This document shows positions 53,150 through 62,353 of a DNA stretch of 64,000 nucleotides, piece by piece (the stretch's first letter is position 1; each line of letters starts with the position of its first letter). The DNA is from Neobacillus novalis NBRC 102450 (GTDB lineage Bacteria > Bacillota > Bacilli > Bacillales > Cytobacillaceae). The DNA is taken from positions 62,001-126,000 of the forward strand of contig NZ_BCVP01000016.1 in the NCBI RefSeq assembly GCF_001591805.1, in the 5' to 3' direction. A program made the translations under genes and the position numbers. The notes beneath the pieces were generated by a model. It was not told where the DNA came from. It did not search any database and saw nothing but the letters and a program-made list of their open reading frames with translations.

Positions 53150-53977
53150 ATGGGCTACAGTAAACCAGACAAAATTATCGAGATCACCGTAGAAAATGGG
53201 GTTAAAAAAACAAAATATTCGGTTGTACAAACGATGATATTAGGTTTCGAAGCAGGTGCATTTATTGCTTTAGGTTACTTACTATTCATCCGGGTAACAG
53301 GAACGTTAACAGGAAATTTACAGGAGTTAAGCAGTCTGATCGGGGCATCCGTATTTCCAATCGGGCTGATTCTTACCTTACTTGCTGGTGGAGAGCTTTT
53401 GACCGGGAATATGATGGCTGTTCCGCTTGCAAGGTTGTCAAAACGAGTTACTTCTGGGCAGGTATTCAGAAATTGGTTTCTAGTAATGGTCAGCAACTTT
53501 ATTGGTGCGATTTTTGTCGCCTATTTTTTCGGACACCTGGTTGGATTAACTGAAACCGGCCCTTACTTGGAAAAAACAATTAGTATCGCCGAACATAAAC
53601 TTGAAGCCTCTTTTCTCCAAGCGTTTATTTCTGGGATTGGCTGTAATTGGCTGGTTGCTTCTGCTGTGTGGCTTTCCTATGGAGCCGACGATATGACAGG
53701 GAAAATTACTGGTATCTGGTTCCCAACCATGGCATTTGTCGCAATCGGATTTCAACACGTTGTTGCCAATATGTTTGTCATCCCTGCTGCCATCTTTGCT
53801 GGCCATTTTACTTGGTTGGAGTACGTTACTAATTTTATCCCTGTTTTCTTAGGAAACGCAGTTGGTGGAACCGTATTTATTGCCATGGCCTATTGGTACG
53901 CTTATAAAAAAGATGAACCCAACTACTTGGTTGAGCCCAAAGTTATTCACCCCATGGAGAAAACTAGGGCGAGATAG
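53150..53977 (+). CDS. Formate/nitrite transporter family protein (FocA/NirC/YwcJ type)
   Basis: A 275-residue membrane channel of the FNT family with six membrane segments. Conserved segments are FEAGAFIALGYLLFI, GGELLTGNMMAVPLARL, GIGCNWLVASAVWLSYGADD and GFQHVVANMFVIPAA, which contains the central pore His region. AAGGAG precedes the ATG. Near adhE and with narGHJI in the window, it may export formate or nitrite. The substrate cannot be fixed from sequence. Confidence 0.92.
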   Translation: MGYSKPDKIIEITVENGVKKTKYSVVQTMILGFEAGAFIALGYLLFIRVTGTLTGNLQELSSLIGASVFPIGLILTLLAGGELLTGNMMAVPLARLSKRVTSGQVFRNWFLVMVSNFIGAIFVAYFFGHLVGLTETGPYLEKTISIAEHKLEASFLQAFISGIGCNWLVASAVWLSYGADDMTGKITGIWFPTMAFVAIGFQHVVANMFVIPAAIFAGHFTWLEYVTNFIPVFLGNAVGGTVFIAMAYWYAYKKDEPNYLVEPKVIHPMEKTRAR

Positions 53978-53995
53978 ATTCCTAGTGTGCGAAGC

Positions 53996-54050
53996 AGGTG
54001 CCTGTTCACCAATGACGTAACGCTGTATAGCAACAGGGGTCAGGCACCGT
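53996..54050. repeat. GGTGCCTG-type imperfect hairpin
   Basis: CAGGTGCCTG (53996) pairs with GGTCAGGCACC (54038). It lies between the convergent FNT and pabBC genes and belongs to the dispersed hairpin family. Confidence 0.65.
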
Positions 54051-54053
54051 TTC

Positions 54054-55805
54054 TTACAATTGAACCTCGAGCCATTTTCGTACACTATTGATAAACCAGA
54101 TTTTTGTGCTTTTTTGTATGTCTGCAATGGTTAATGTCTTTTCGTGAATTTCTCCGGTTATTAGTAACTTTTCACGAAATGTGCCAGCTAATAAGCCGCT
54201 TTTCACGGGCGGTGTCCACAATAATCCATCGATTTCTAGGACGAGATTCCCATTAGTAAACTCAGTCAACTCTCCGTCTTCATTCCAAAGGAGCACGTCG
54301 AACACATGAGCAGGTTTCTTCATTTGAAAGGGGGAGTAAATTTCCCGATTCGTTGTTTTATGATATAGGAAGGGCACGTTTTTATCTAGCGGTTTGTCGG
54401 CAATCATAACCTTCAGTGCAGCGTCCTGGGGTATGATCGGGCTTCCTTCAATGATACTTTCCCCGTCATTTGCCAAAAGGAGACGAACTTTTAACTTACC
54501 CTCGTTATTTTGTCTCGAAAACGCTTGTAATGCCTCTTTGACATCTTCCAAATTACATGGAAAACCGAAGTATTGAGCTGAATTTTTTAAGCGATTGAGA
54601 TGTTCATCTAACAAGAAATAGCTTCCGGCATCTAATAATAAGCTTTCCAGCAATTGAAAGGCTGGTCTGTTTTCTTCAAGTAAACTTGCTTTTGCAATGA
54701 TTTCTTCGTATTCACCTTCAGTAGTTGAATCCCAGGTAATCCCGCCGCCAACTCCGTAGGTCGCCTTTCCAGATTGGTGTTCAATCAAAACGGTTCTGAT
54801 CGGTACGTTAAAAATAGCTTCCTTATTCGGAGTAATAAAACCAATTGCCCCACAATAAACATTACGCGGTGTTGTTTCTAAATCAGCTATGATATTCATC
54901 GTGCTGATTTTTGGAGCACCAGTAATCGAGCCGCAAGGGAACAGGGCTTTAAATATATCAACGAGTTTAGAATTGGCTGAAACCTTTGCTGTAATGCTTG
55001 AAGTCATTTGATGAACGGTAGGGTAACGTTCAATTTCAAACAGCTTTGGAACGGAAACTGTACCAGGTTCAGCAATGATACCTAAGTCATTTCGCAGCAG
55101 ATCGACAATCATGAGATTTTCAGCGCGGTTTTTTTCAGAATGATAGAGCCAGTTGGCGTTTTCTTCATCCTCTGCAGCGGTTTTTCCTCTTTTCATTGTT
55201 CCTTTCATCGGTCGAGTAGTAATTTGGTCACCCTCTAAATGAAAAAACAGTTCAGGAGATGCAGACAAAATACTATGCTCACCAGTGTTGATGTAGGCAC
55301 AATAATTGGAAGCTTGAGCTCTCTTTAATTTCTCGAAATAAGCGATATCGTCACCTTGGAAGTGAGCGGTAAGTCGAATCGTATAGTTTGTCTGGTAGGA
55401 ATCGCCACTTTCAATCGCTTGTTTTATCGATAGAATCGATTGATTGTACTCATCCGTACTAACTGAGGGTTTCCACTCGGTGTATGAATACGCTTCAGAA
55501 CTGCTGAGCGGTTGATGGAGCGGCTCCGAAAAGATTCCAAACCAGAGCAGTGGCATTGAACTCTTGTCCTTGACTTTATAAGCAGAATCGAAGGCGGGCG
55601 CACTTTCGTATGATAAAAAACCAGCAGCATAAAACCCGTTATCAACAGCATCCTGAACGAGTTTAAACCTCGGCAATACCTCTTCGATTGTATATGCAAT
55701 AATCACCTTGATTGGATCTTGAAATGTAAGCGGTTTTATGTTGCCGTTCGAATCAGCAAATTCAAACGATAACAGCGGGTGTTGTTTCATGTTATTTGTC
55801 TTCAT
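54054..55805 (-). CDS. pabB: Aminodeoxychorismate synthase component I fused to PabC-like lyase
   Basis: A 583-residue fusion. Residues 1 to about 375 are a chorismate-using PabB (TTRPMKGTMKRG, IVDLLRNDLG, FPCGSITGAPKISTM, YCGAIGF, VGGGITWDS). Residues from about 385 are a class IV PLP-type aminotransferase domain like PabC (KLKVRLLLANDG, HKTTNREIYSPF, LTEFTNGNLVLEIDG). Together they make 4-aminobenzoate for folate. The glutaminase PabA is not nearby. AAAGGAACC precedes the ATG. The upstream region is shared with the divergent tetR gene. Confidence 0.92.
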   Translation of the reverse strand: MKTNNMKQHPLLSFEFADSNGNIKPLTFQDPIKVIIAYTIEEVLPRFKLVQDAVDNGFYAAGFLSYESAPAFDSAYKVKDKSSMPLLWFGIFSEPLHQPLSSSEAYSYTEWKPSVSTDEYNQSILSIKQAIESGDSYQTNYTIRLTAHFQGDDIAYFEKLKRAQASNYCAYINTGEHSILSASPELFFHLEGDQITTRPMKGTMKRGKTAAEDEENANWLYHSEKNRAENLMIVDLLRNDLGIIAEPGTVSVPKLFEIERYPTVHQMTSSITAKVSANSKLVDIFKALFPCGSITGAPKISTMNIIADLETTPRNVYCGAIGFITPNKEAIFNVPIRTVLIEHQSGKATYGVGGGITWDSTTEGEYEEIIAKASLLEENRPAFQLLESLLLDAGSYFLLDEHLNRLKNSAQYFGFPCNLEDVKEALQAFSRQNNEGKLKVRLLLANDGESIIEGSPIIPQDAALKVMIADKPLDKNVPFLYHKTTNREIYSPFQMKKPAHVFDVLLWNEDGELTEFTNGNLVLEIDGLLWTPPVKSGLLAGTFREKLLITGEIHEKTLTIADIQKSTKIWFINSVRKWLEVQL

Positions 55806-55898
55806 CTTTGGGTTCCTTTGATTTTTGTAAAAACTAATTTAGTTTAATGGTATACCAAGAATACAATAAAATTAAAACCATTCGATGTCAATGTTTAA

Positions 55899-55916
55899 AA
55901 TGAAAATCGTTTCATT
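55899..55916. promoter_or_regulatory. Palindrome between pabBC and tetR
   Basis: AATGAAAATCGTTTCATT has 7-bp perfect arms around ATCG. It lies 8 nt before the tetR -35 and 94 nt before the divergent pabBC start. It resembles a catabolite responsive element, but the centre does not fit exactly. The protein that binds is not known. Confidence 0.5.
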
Positions 55917-55923
55917 AAGGATA

Positions 55924-55952
55924 TTGACATCAGCGTCACAACTGACTACAAT
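55924..55952 (+). promoter_or_regulatory. tetR promoter with GTCA-N4-TGAC operator
   Basis: TTGACA (55924) and TACAAT (55947) are 17 nt apart. The spacer ends with GTCACAACTGAC. The same layout occurs at 57636 and 59708. Autoregulation by the TetR protein is inferred. Confidence 0.8.
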
Positions 55953-55994
55953 TTTAATTAAGTTAATTTGTGTTTAAAAAGGAGTAATAGAATT

Positions 55995-56612
55995 ATGGAA
56001 ATGAATAAATCTGAAAATGTTACAAGGACGGATCGGCGCAAGGCTAGGATTAGGGAGCAGCTTGTTGCTGGAGCGATGAAAGCGTTTACTGAAGTTGGTT
56101 ATATGAAAACGACGGTGGATGATATTACATCCCGTGCTGACGTTGGGCATGGAACCTTTTACCACCATTTTAAAAATAAGCAGGACCTCCTCGGTAAGTT
56201 GGTTGACGAGCTGGCCGATAAGGTAAATGACTATGTTCAGCCGAAAAATATGCAATTAAGTATTTATGAAAGAATGAGATATGAAGCCCGGGGGATTTTG
56301 GAATATTATGTTAATAATAGAAGTATTCTATTGGCATTAAAAGAAGCGGTAATGGTAGATAAGCAATTCGAGGGAAAATGGCTGAAAATCAGCGAAAGCT
56401 TATTTAAACGAATTGAACATGACATCAAAGGATCGGTGGATAAGGGCTACTGCCACAACATTAATGTAGATGTAACCATCCGCTCGTTAACTTGTATGTT
56501 TGAGGGATATGGTCATTATTTAATGACGGAGGCCTCGGGTTCTGAGGAGATCAAAGCTGTTGCAGATTCTCTAACAGACTTATGCTATCGAGCCATTTTT
56601 AAAACACAATAA
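55995..56612 (+). CDS. TetR-family transcriptional regulator
   Basis: A 205-residue regulator. The DNA-binding part is AMKAFTEVGYMKTTVDDITS followed by VGHGTFYHHFKNKQDLLG, typical of TetR. The ligand-binding region is helical and unassigned; acyl-CoA ligands are common in regulators of such clusters. It starts at ATG 55995 after AAAGGAG. It is followed by the MBL gene after 56 nt and very likely controls the ligase and thiolase promoters too. Confidence 0.93.
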   Translation: MEMNKSENVTRTDRRKARIREQLVAGAMKAFTEVGYMKTTVDDITSRADVGHGTFYHHFKNKQDLLGKLVDELADKVNDYVQPKNMQLSIYERMRYEARGILEYYVNNRSILLALKEAVMVDKQFEGKWLKISESLFKRIEHDIKGSVDKGYCHNINVDVTIRSLTCMFEGYGHYLMTEASGSEEIKAVADSLTDLCYRAIFKTQ

Positions 56613-56668
56613 TTTTGGTAAAAAGAAGAACCATATATCTTCTTGAAAGCTAAAAGGGGGAAAGGACA

Positions 56669-57607
56669 TTGCTGAACCAAATAGGAGTCACACAAGTTAC
56701 CATTCCGCTGCCATTCCGATTAAATCATGTCAATTGTTTTTTAGCAGAAGGGGATAGGGGCTGGACGATTATTGATGCAGGATTAAATACAGAAGTGACG
56801 GAAACTATTTGGAAACCAATTATTGAGAAACATGATGTGAAGGATATCATCTTAACACACTATCACCCTGACCATTTTGGCTTTGCCGGAATACTGCAGG
56901 AAATAACAAGCGCTAATGTTTGGATGACAGAGGTGGATGCGCAGGCAGGTCTAAGCTATTGGGAACCCGCTTCTATGGAATGTGTAAAAAAGAATTTTTA
57001 CACTTACGGGCTCCCAGAAGACGATCTATCAGAATTAATCGTTGATGAAGAAAGGTTTCTTAATCGAGTTCAACCGTATCCTAAGGTTAATCAGTATCTC
57101 ACAGAGGGAATGAAACTATTATTTGGAAAATACGAATATGAAGTTATTTTCACTCCAGGTCATTCAGATGGGTTAATTACATTATATAACAAAGAAAATA
57201 GGATCCTTTTTTCTACTGACCATATCTTACCTAGAATATCACCGAATATTTCTTATTTTTTCAGAGGTATTCGCAATCCGCTTGAGGCCTTCTTTCAATC
57301 GCTAAACAAAATTAAATGTTTAAATGCAGATGTTGTCATACCTTCCCATGGCAAGCCTTTCCGAAATGCGAATAAGAGAATAGATGAATTATTGGCGCAT
57401 CATCAAGAGAGGTTGGAAATCGTCTATCAATCTATTAAGCAACCTGCGTCGATTATTGAAGTGAGCCGGCAGCTTTTTAAAAATTTAACCATTCACGAGA
57501 CTAGGTTTGCAATTGGGGAAACCTTAGCTCATTTGGAATACCTATTTTTGAATCAGCAGTGTAAAAGAAGTTTTGAAGACAGTACATGGTATTACGAGGC
57601 TGTTTAG
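56669..57607 (+). CDS. Metallo-beta-lactamase fold hydrolase
   Basis: A 312-residue MBL-fold protein. LTHYHPDHFG holds the HxHxDH zinc motif. Further ligands are the His in FTPGHSDG, the Asp in FSTDHILP and the His in VIPSHGKP. A helical, winged-helix-like tail follows from about residue 235. It starts at TTG 56669 after GGGGGAAAGGA. It is cotranscribed with tetR. In an acyl-CoA cluster a thioesterase or lactone-type activity is likely, but the substrate is unknown. Confidence 0.87.
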   Translation: MLNQIGVTQVTIPLPFRLNHVNCFLAEGDRGWTIIDAGLNTEVTETIWKPIIEKHDVKDIILTHYHPDHFGFAGILQEITSANVWMTEVDAQAGLSYWEPASMECVKKNFYTYGLPEDDLSELIVDEERFLNRVQPYPKVNQYLTEGMKLLFGKYEYEVIFTPGHSDGLITLYNKENRILFSTDHILPRISPNISYFFRGIRNPLEAFFQSLNKIKCLNADVVIPSHGKPFRNANKRIDELLAHHQERLEIVYQSIKQPASIIEVSRQLFKNLTIHETRFAIGETLAHLEYLFLNQQCKRSFEDSTWYYEAV

Positions 57608-57635
57608 GAGTATTCAAAAAAAATTTATGAAATTA

Positions 57636-57664
57636 TTGACATTGTAGTCATATATGCCTACAAT
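57636..57664 (+). promoter_or_regulatory. Ligase promoter with TetR-type operator
   Basis: TTGACA (57636) and TACAAT (57659) have a 17-nt spacer that ends GTCATATATGCC. An outer inverted repeat TTGTAG/CTACAA surrounds it. The start codon of the ligase lies 220 nt downstream, so a long leader is made. Confidence 0.82.
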
Positions 57665-57884
57665 GTCAATTGAGGGAATAGTCGGAATATTACAACAGGG
57701 GTTTTGTGGAGGTGATGAATATCGAGAACAAATAGTAAATAAGAAAAGACATTTTTTGACATTATGATTCTTCGGCACATAAGACTAAAAAAGGAATAAT
57801 CTTCAAACTTTCTTCTTTTACTTCACCTCAGCTAATCATACTTAAGATGATGTCCTAAACTTAAACTGTCAAGGGGAGATCGAT

Positions 57885-59525
57885 ATGGAAAACCACAATG
57901 TATATCACACTAGACGTTTAACTGAATCGTATTGGCCGGCTGATACATCAAGAACCTTGCATGACTCAACGGTTGCTCAGGTATTACGGCAAGTAGCAGC
58001 AGAGGTACCGAATCGCATTGCACTAATTGATGGGGTAAAGGACCCAGCTAATCGCAGACGCTGGACCTACGCTCAACTCCTCACGGACGCTGAACGAGTG
58101 GCAGCAGCCCTGCTAAACAAGTTCAAGCCTGGTGAGCGGGTGGCCATTTGGGCGCCAAATAGTATTGAATGGGTGTTAATCGAATATGGCTGCGCGATTG
58201 CAGGAATCATATTGGTCACGGTGAACCCAGCCTTAAGGGGAAAAGAACTCGAATATGTTTTACGGCAATCAGAGACAGCAGGTCTATTCCTAACAGAGGA
58301 ATATCGCGGTCACAATATGCTTCAAACCGCCAAACAAGTCAGTGAAAGTTTACCCACATTGAGAGAAATAATCCATTTTTCTGAATTCGAGGATTTCATT
58401 CATTCCGAGAACAAGTCTGTAACCTTCCCAGAAGTTAAACCAGAAGATCCTTTTGTGATTATGTACACGTCGGGAACGACCGGCAAGCCAAAAGGAGCAA
58501 TCCTGCATAACAAGGGTATGACCAATAGTACAAAATTCATGGCCGAACGTGCCGGAATGGAAGAAGGTGGCGTGTGGGTAAATGTCATGCCATTGGTTCA
58601 TATGGGCGGGTGTGGTTTCGCTGTATTGGGGACGCTGCAACAGCGTGGTACCCATGTACTAGTCGGTGGTTTTGATCCAGGGCTTTTTCTTAAGCTTGTT
58701 GAGGAGGAGAAGGGGACATTTGCTCTCCTTGTTCCGACGATGGTTGAAGCAATCTTAAACTTTCCTGAACGTGGTCACTATGATCTTTCGACATTGAACT
58801 CTATTTTGTCTGGAGCATCGAAGGTGGAGCCATATTTGGTTCGCCGTGTTAAAAAGGAATTGGGCTGTGGGATGTCGATCGTGTGCGGGCAAACAGAGAT
58901 GCATGGAGGGACGACGCAAACACATCTCGATGATACACCAGAGGACCAGGCTGAAACTATTGGTCAGGCCTATCCACACATCGAGGTAAAAATCGCAGAC
59001 CCAGCAACCGGTGAAGTGCTCCCGCTTGGGACGGATGGTGAAATCTGCTGCCGTGGTTATCAAACAATGCTTGGCTATTATCGTATGCCAGAAGAAACGG
59101 CTGCTACACTCAAGGATGATGGATGGCTCCACTCAGGCGATTTTGGCTCCATGGATGAACGCGGTTTCATAAAAATTAGGGGACGATTAAAAGATTTGAT
59201 TATTCGCGGTGGTGTAAACATCTACCCGATTGAAGTAGAAAACCTACTGAAAGAACATCCGAAGATTGGAAACGTATCAGTTGTTGGCTTACCAGATGAA
59301 TACTGGGGAGAGCAAGTGGCGGCGATCATTATCCCAAAGTCTCCTGAGAACAAACCAACGGAAGAAGAATTAACCGAATACTGTAAAGCAAATTTGGCGA
59401 GTTATAAAAGGCCAAGATTTTGGTTTTTCGTTAATGAGTTCCCGACAACTGCAGCAGGTAAAATCCAAAAGTTCAAGCTACAAGAAATGGTTTTAAAAGA
59501 CCAACCGCAGCTAAATAAAAGATAG
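57885..59525 (+). CDS. Acyl-CoA synthetase (AMP-forming ligase)
   Basis: A 546-residue ANL-superfamily ligase. The P-loop-like motif is MYTSGTTGKPKGAILHNKG. Later motifs are GCGMSIVCGQTEMHGG, DGWLHSGDFGSMDERGF, IRGRLKDLIIRGGVNIYPIE and the C-terminal Lys in PTTAAGKIQKFKL. It activates a carboxylic acid to its CoA thioester. Chain or ring preference is not clear. AAGGGGAG precedes the ATG. It is the first gene after the 57636 promoter and probably supplies the cluster's substrate. Confidence 0.93.
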   Translation: MENHNVYHTRRLTESYWPADTSRTLHDSTVAQVLRQVAAEVPNRIALIDGVKDPANRRRWTYAQLLTDAERVAAALLNKFKPGERVAIWAPNSIEWVLIEYGCAIAGIILVTVNPALRGKELEYVLRQSETAGLFLTEEYRGHNMLQTAKQVSESLPTLREIIHFSEFEDFIHSENKSVTFPEVKPEDPFVIMYTSGTTGKPKGAILHNKGMTNSTKFMAERAGMEEGGVWVNVMPLVHMGGCGFAVLGTLQQRGTHVLVGGFDPGLFLKLVEEEKGTFALLVPTMVEAILNFPERGHYDLSTLNSILSGASKVEPYLVRRVKKELGCGMSIVCGQTEMHGGTTQTHLDDTPEDQAETIGQAYPHIEVKIADPATGEVLPLGTDGEICCRGYQTMLGYYRMPEETAATLKDDGWLHSGDFGSMDERGFIKIRGRLKDLIIRGGVNIYPIEVENLLKEHPKIGNVSVVGLPDEYWGEQVAAIIIPKSPENKPTEEELTEYCKANLASYKRPRFWFFVNEFPTTAAGKIQKFKLQEMVLKDQPQLNKR

Positions 59526-59884
59526 CGTTGAATAAAGTTATGAGATCTTTTTGTCAAAAAAGGGATTTAAATGCTTAGTGTATGAAAAATAATGTTTCAG
59601 AGATTAAATACGAATGAACAAAGGGAGCTGCAAATTGAGCTCTCTATTTCTGATTTTTCAAAGTGAAACTAGGGACTAAGTAAGCATAAATGCATATAAT
59701 TAAGTTATTGACACCATTGTCATATATGACTACAATGTATTTAAAGGAATTATCTGAATATTGAAGAAAGGTAGAACATCCTTGAACGATTGGTAAATAT
59801 TCTCGCTTAAAAGGTGTATGCCTGCGTTCAACTACAGAATTTGCAGTTAGTCCATTTATAAAGAGCAGGAGGTTAGATTGGTTT
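59526..59884. other. Leader region before the thiolase gene
   Basis: A gap of 359 nt. It holds no convincing terminator for the ligase gene. The TetR-type promoter/operator at 59708-59736 lies in the middle and a 148-nt leader follows. No further ORF or riboswitch was recognised. Confidence 0.55.
59708..59736 (+). promoter_or_regulatory. Thiolase operon promoter with palindromic TetR-type operator
   Basis: TTGACA (59708) and TACAAT (59731) have a 17-nt spacer that ends in the perfect palindrome GTCATATATGAC (59719-59730). It is the best copy of the three sites. Confidence 0.85.
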
Positions 59885-61123
59885 ATGGAGGATGTATATA
59901 TCATTGGAATCGGGATGAATAAATTTGGTAAGTATCCGTTTGAGACTGTTCGCACGATGGCGGAGGAAGTGATACAACAAGCATTAAAGGATGCTGGGAT
60001 AAACAAAGGTGATTTAGAGGCAGGATTCTTCTCTAATACCTTTTGGGGAATGTTTAATGCGCAGCATTCGATTCGCGGGCAGGTAGTTTTCAGGGGAATA
60101 GGAATGGACCGGATCCCTGTAACCAATGTTGAAAACGCCTGTGCAGGTGCATCAACTGCGCTTCACCTAGCCTACACGGGAATACGGGCAGGAATGTATG
60201 ACGTCGCCATTGCTGTCGGCTCTGAAAAGCTTACGAACCCAGACAAAGCAAAATCATTATCTGCTTATTCCAGTTGTATGGATGTCGAAAATTTCGAAAA
60301 ACAGGTAGGGTTGCTATTGGATTATGGAAGAAATTTCGAGGGTTCACAGCCTCCAGAAGAATCCGCACCTGGGACTGGCAGAAGTGTTTTTATGGATGTT
60401 TACGCGATGATGACTCGTTGGCATATGAACAAGTATGGAACGACGCAAAGACAATTGGCAGCGATTGCATCCAAGAATCACTTTCATTCTTCGCTCAATC
60501 CTCATGCACAGTATCAGAACCGAATGAGCATTGAGGAAGTTTTAAACGACAACCCTGTAACTTTTCCTTTGACACGGAGTATGTGTGCTCCGGTAGGAGA
60601 CGGTGCAGCAGCGGTCATCGTTTGCTCAGAATCTTTCCTGAAAAAGCTAAGGAAAACCCGTCCAGTAAAAATTCTCGCTTCGGTGCATGGGCAAGGCTCC
60701 GATAGAGATCTTGACGGTGAGGATATCGGCGAAAGACTTGCCAAGGCTGCCTATGAGAAAGCAGGACTCGGTCCTCAGGATATTGACCTTGCTGAATTAC
60801 ATGATGCTACCGCATACGGGGAACTGCACCAAAGCGAGGCGATGGGATTTTGTCCGCATGGAGAGGGAGGTTCATTTGCTGAATCAGGTGCTACAACATT
60901 GGGGGGATCCATCCCAATCAATACGAGTGGTGGACTTGAGAGTAGAGGACACCCTATTGGTGCCTCCGGCCTTGCACAGATTTACGAAGTTGTCACACAG
61001 CTAAGAGGAGAAGCAGGGGACAGACAGGTGATTGGTGCAAGGATCGGCCTTGCTGAGAACGGCGGCGGCAGTATTGGTGTTGAAGAAGCTGCCATGTGCA
61101 TTCATATTTTAGAAAAAGTGTGA
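59885..61123 (+). CDS. Thiolase-family protein (BbsB-like candidate)
   Basis: A 412-residue thiolase-fold enzyme. The nucleophile Cys is in ENACAGASTA (Cys86). The active His is in SRGHPIGASG (His356). The usual second Cys of the C-terminal CxG motif is not present; AENGGGSIGVEE stands there. This pattern fits thiolases such as BbsB of benzylsuccinate oxidation and SCP2-like proteins, not simple acetoacetyl-CoA thiolases. AGGAGG lies 12 nt before the ATG. It is first gene of the operon after 59708. A DUF35 partner is not seen in the window. Confidence 0.85.
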   Translation: MEDVYIIGIGMNKFGKYPFETVRTMAEEVIQQALKDAGINKGDLEAGFFSNTFWGMFNAQHSIRGQVVFRGIGMDRIPVTNVENACAGASTALHLAYTGIRAGMYDVAIAVGSEKLTNPDKAKSLSAYSSCMDVENFEKQVGLLLDYGRNFEGSQPPEESAPGTGRSVFMDVYAMMTRWHMNKYGTTQRQLAAIASKNHFHSSLNPHAQYQNRMSIEEVLNDNPVTFPLTRSMCAPVGDGAAAVIVCSESFLKKLRKTRPVKILASVHGQGSDRDLDGEDIGERLAKAAYEKAGLGPQDIDLAELHDATAYGELHQSEAMGFCPHGEGGSFAESGATTLGGSIPINTSGGLESRGHPIGASGLAQIYEVVTQLRGEAGDRQVIGARIGLAENGGGSIGVEEAAMCIHILEKV

Positions 61124-61154
61124 CCGCCAAACATATAGCGAAGGAAGTGGGAGT

Positions 61155-62294
61155 GTGGATTTTAATCTATCGGACGAATTAAATATGATAAAAGATATGA
61201 CGTACAAGTTTGCTGTCAATGAAATCGCTCCACATTCATCGGAATGTGATAAAGAAGAAAAGTATACACCTGAAATCCGGAAGAAAGCCGCGGAATTGGG
61301 ACTGGTTGGAGCCTGGATTCCGGAAGAGTATGGCGGAGCTGGGATGGGAATCTTAGGGCAAGCCGTTATTACGGAACAGCTCTCCCGAGTGGATATGGGG
61401 ATTGGCACAAATATAATTACCGCCAGCTTCGGATGTGAAGCGATTTATCTTTACGGAACAGAGGAGCAGAAACAGAAGTATTTGCCGCAAGTTTGCCAAG
61501 GGGAGTGGGTTTCCTCAGGTGCCTTCACCGAGCCGAATGCTGGTACCGATGCTGCAGGATATTTAACGCGGGCTGTCCGTGATGGTGATGATTTCGTGAT
61601 TAATGGCAGTAAAATATTTATCACCAATGGAACGGTTTGTGATTTTATGGTCGTGCAGGCGATTACCCAACCAGATGAAAAAAGGCACAAGCGATTCTCC
61701 CAAATTATCGTTGACGCGAATACAGATGGAATCACAAGAACGAAACTGCATGGAAAATTGGGAATTCGGGCCAGTGACACCGCCCAAATTTCTTTCGAGA
61801 ATGTCCGTGTATCCCAGTCTAATCTTGTCGGGACCGATGGCAAAGGGTTCCCTCAGCTCATGCACTTCTTTGATATTACCCGGATGATGGTTGCCGCTCA
61901 GGCGCTAGGAATATCTCAGGCCTGCCTCGATGCTGCGGTCAAGTATTCGAAAGAAAGATATGCTTTTGGAAACCCAATCGGCAGTTACCAAGCCACCATG
62001 ACCAAATTGACTGAAATGGCAGTCAAAATTGAAGCGCTGCGAAATCTTGTTTATAAAGCGGCATGGCTCGTTGATACGGGAAAACCCGATTTTACTCTAT
62101 CCGCAATGGCTAAATATCTGGGTGGTCAGACAGCCGTTTTTTGTGCAAACGCTGCCATAGAAATTCATGGTGGATACGGTTATATGGAGGAATACAGCGT
62201 TCAGAAATGGTATCGCGATGCTAAAATTCTCGAAATCTATGAAGGAACGAAGGAAGCCGAGGTCATGGCAATCGGCCGTGTTCTGCAATCGTAA
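61155..62294 (+). CDS. Acyl-CoA dehydrogenase
   Basis: A 379-residue flavoprotein. The N-terminal helical part has AAELGLVGAWIPEEYGGAGM. The middle has GAFTEPNAGTDAAG and FITNGTVCDFMVV. The C-terminal ALEIYEGT-type motif, LEIYEGTKEAEVMAIGR, carries the catalytic Glu363. It oxidises an acyl-CoA to the enoyl-CoA and passes electrons to ETF. GTG start at 61155 after AAGGAAGTGGGAG. It follows the thiolase by 31 nt. Benzylsuccinyl-CoA dehydrogenase (BbsG) is of this family. Confidence 0.93.
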   Translation: MDFNLSDELNMIKDMTYKFAVNEIAPHSSECDKEEKYTPEIRKKAAELGLVGAWIPEEYGGAGMGILGQAVITEQLSRVDMGIGTNIITASFGCEAIYLYGTEEQKQKYLPQVCQGEWVSSGAFTEPNAGTDAAGYLTRAVRDGDDFVINGSKIFITNGTVCDFMVVQAITQPDEKRHKRFSQIIVDANTDGITRTKLHGKLGIRASDTAQISFENVRVSQSNLVGTDGKGFPQLMHFFDITRMMVAAQALGISQACLDAAVKYSKERYAFGNPIGSYQATMTKLTEMAVKIEALRNLVYKAAWLVDTGKPDFTLSAMAKYLGGQTAVFCANAAIEIHGGYGYMEEYSVQKWYRDAKILEIYEGTKEAEVMAIGRVLQS

Positions 62295-62353
62295 GAACCG
62301 CTAGCGATATATATCTGAGATTGAAATCTAATTTTACAAAAAGGGAGAAAAAC

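Noticed and set aside
57700..57740. Short leader peptide in the ligase 5' region
   Set aside because: A strong GGAGGTGATG is present, but the frame stops after six codons with no attenuator hairpin visible.
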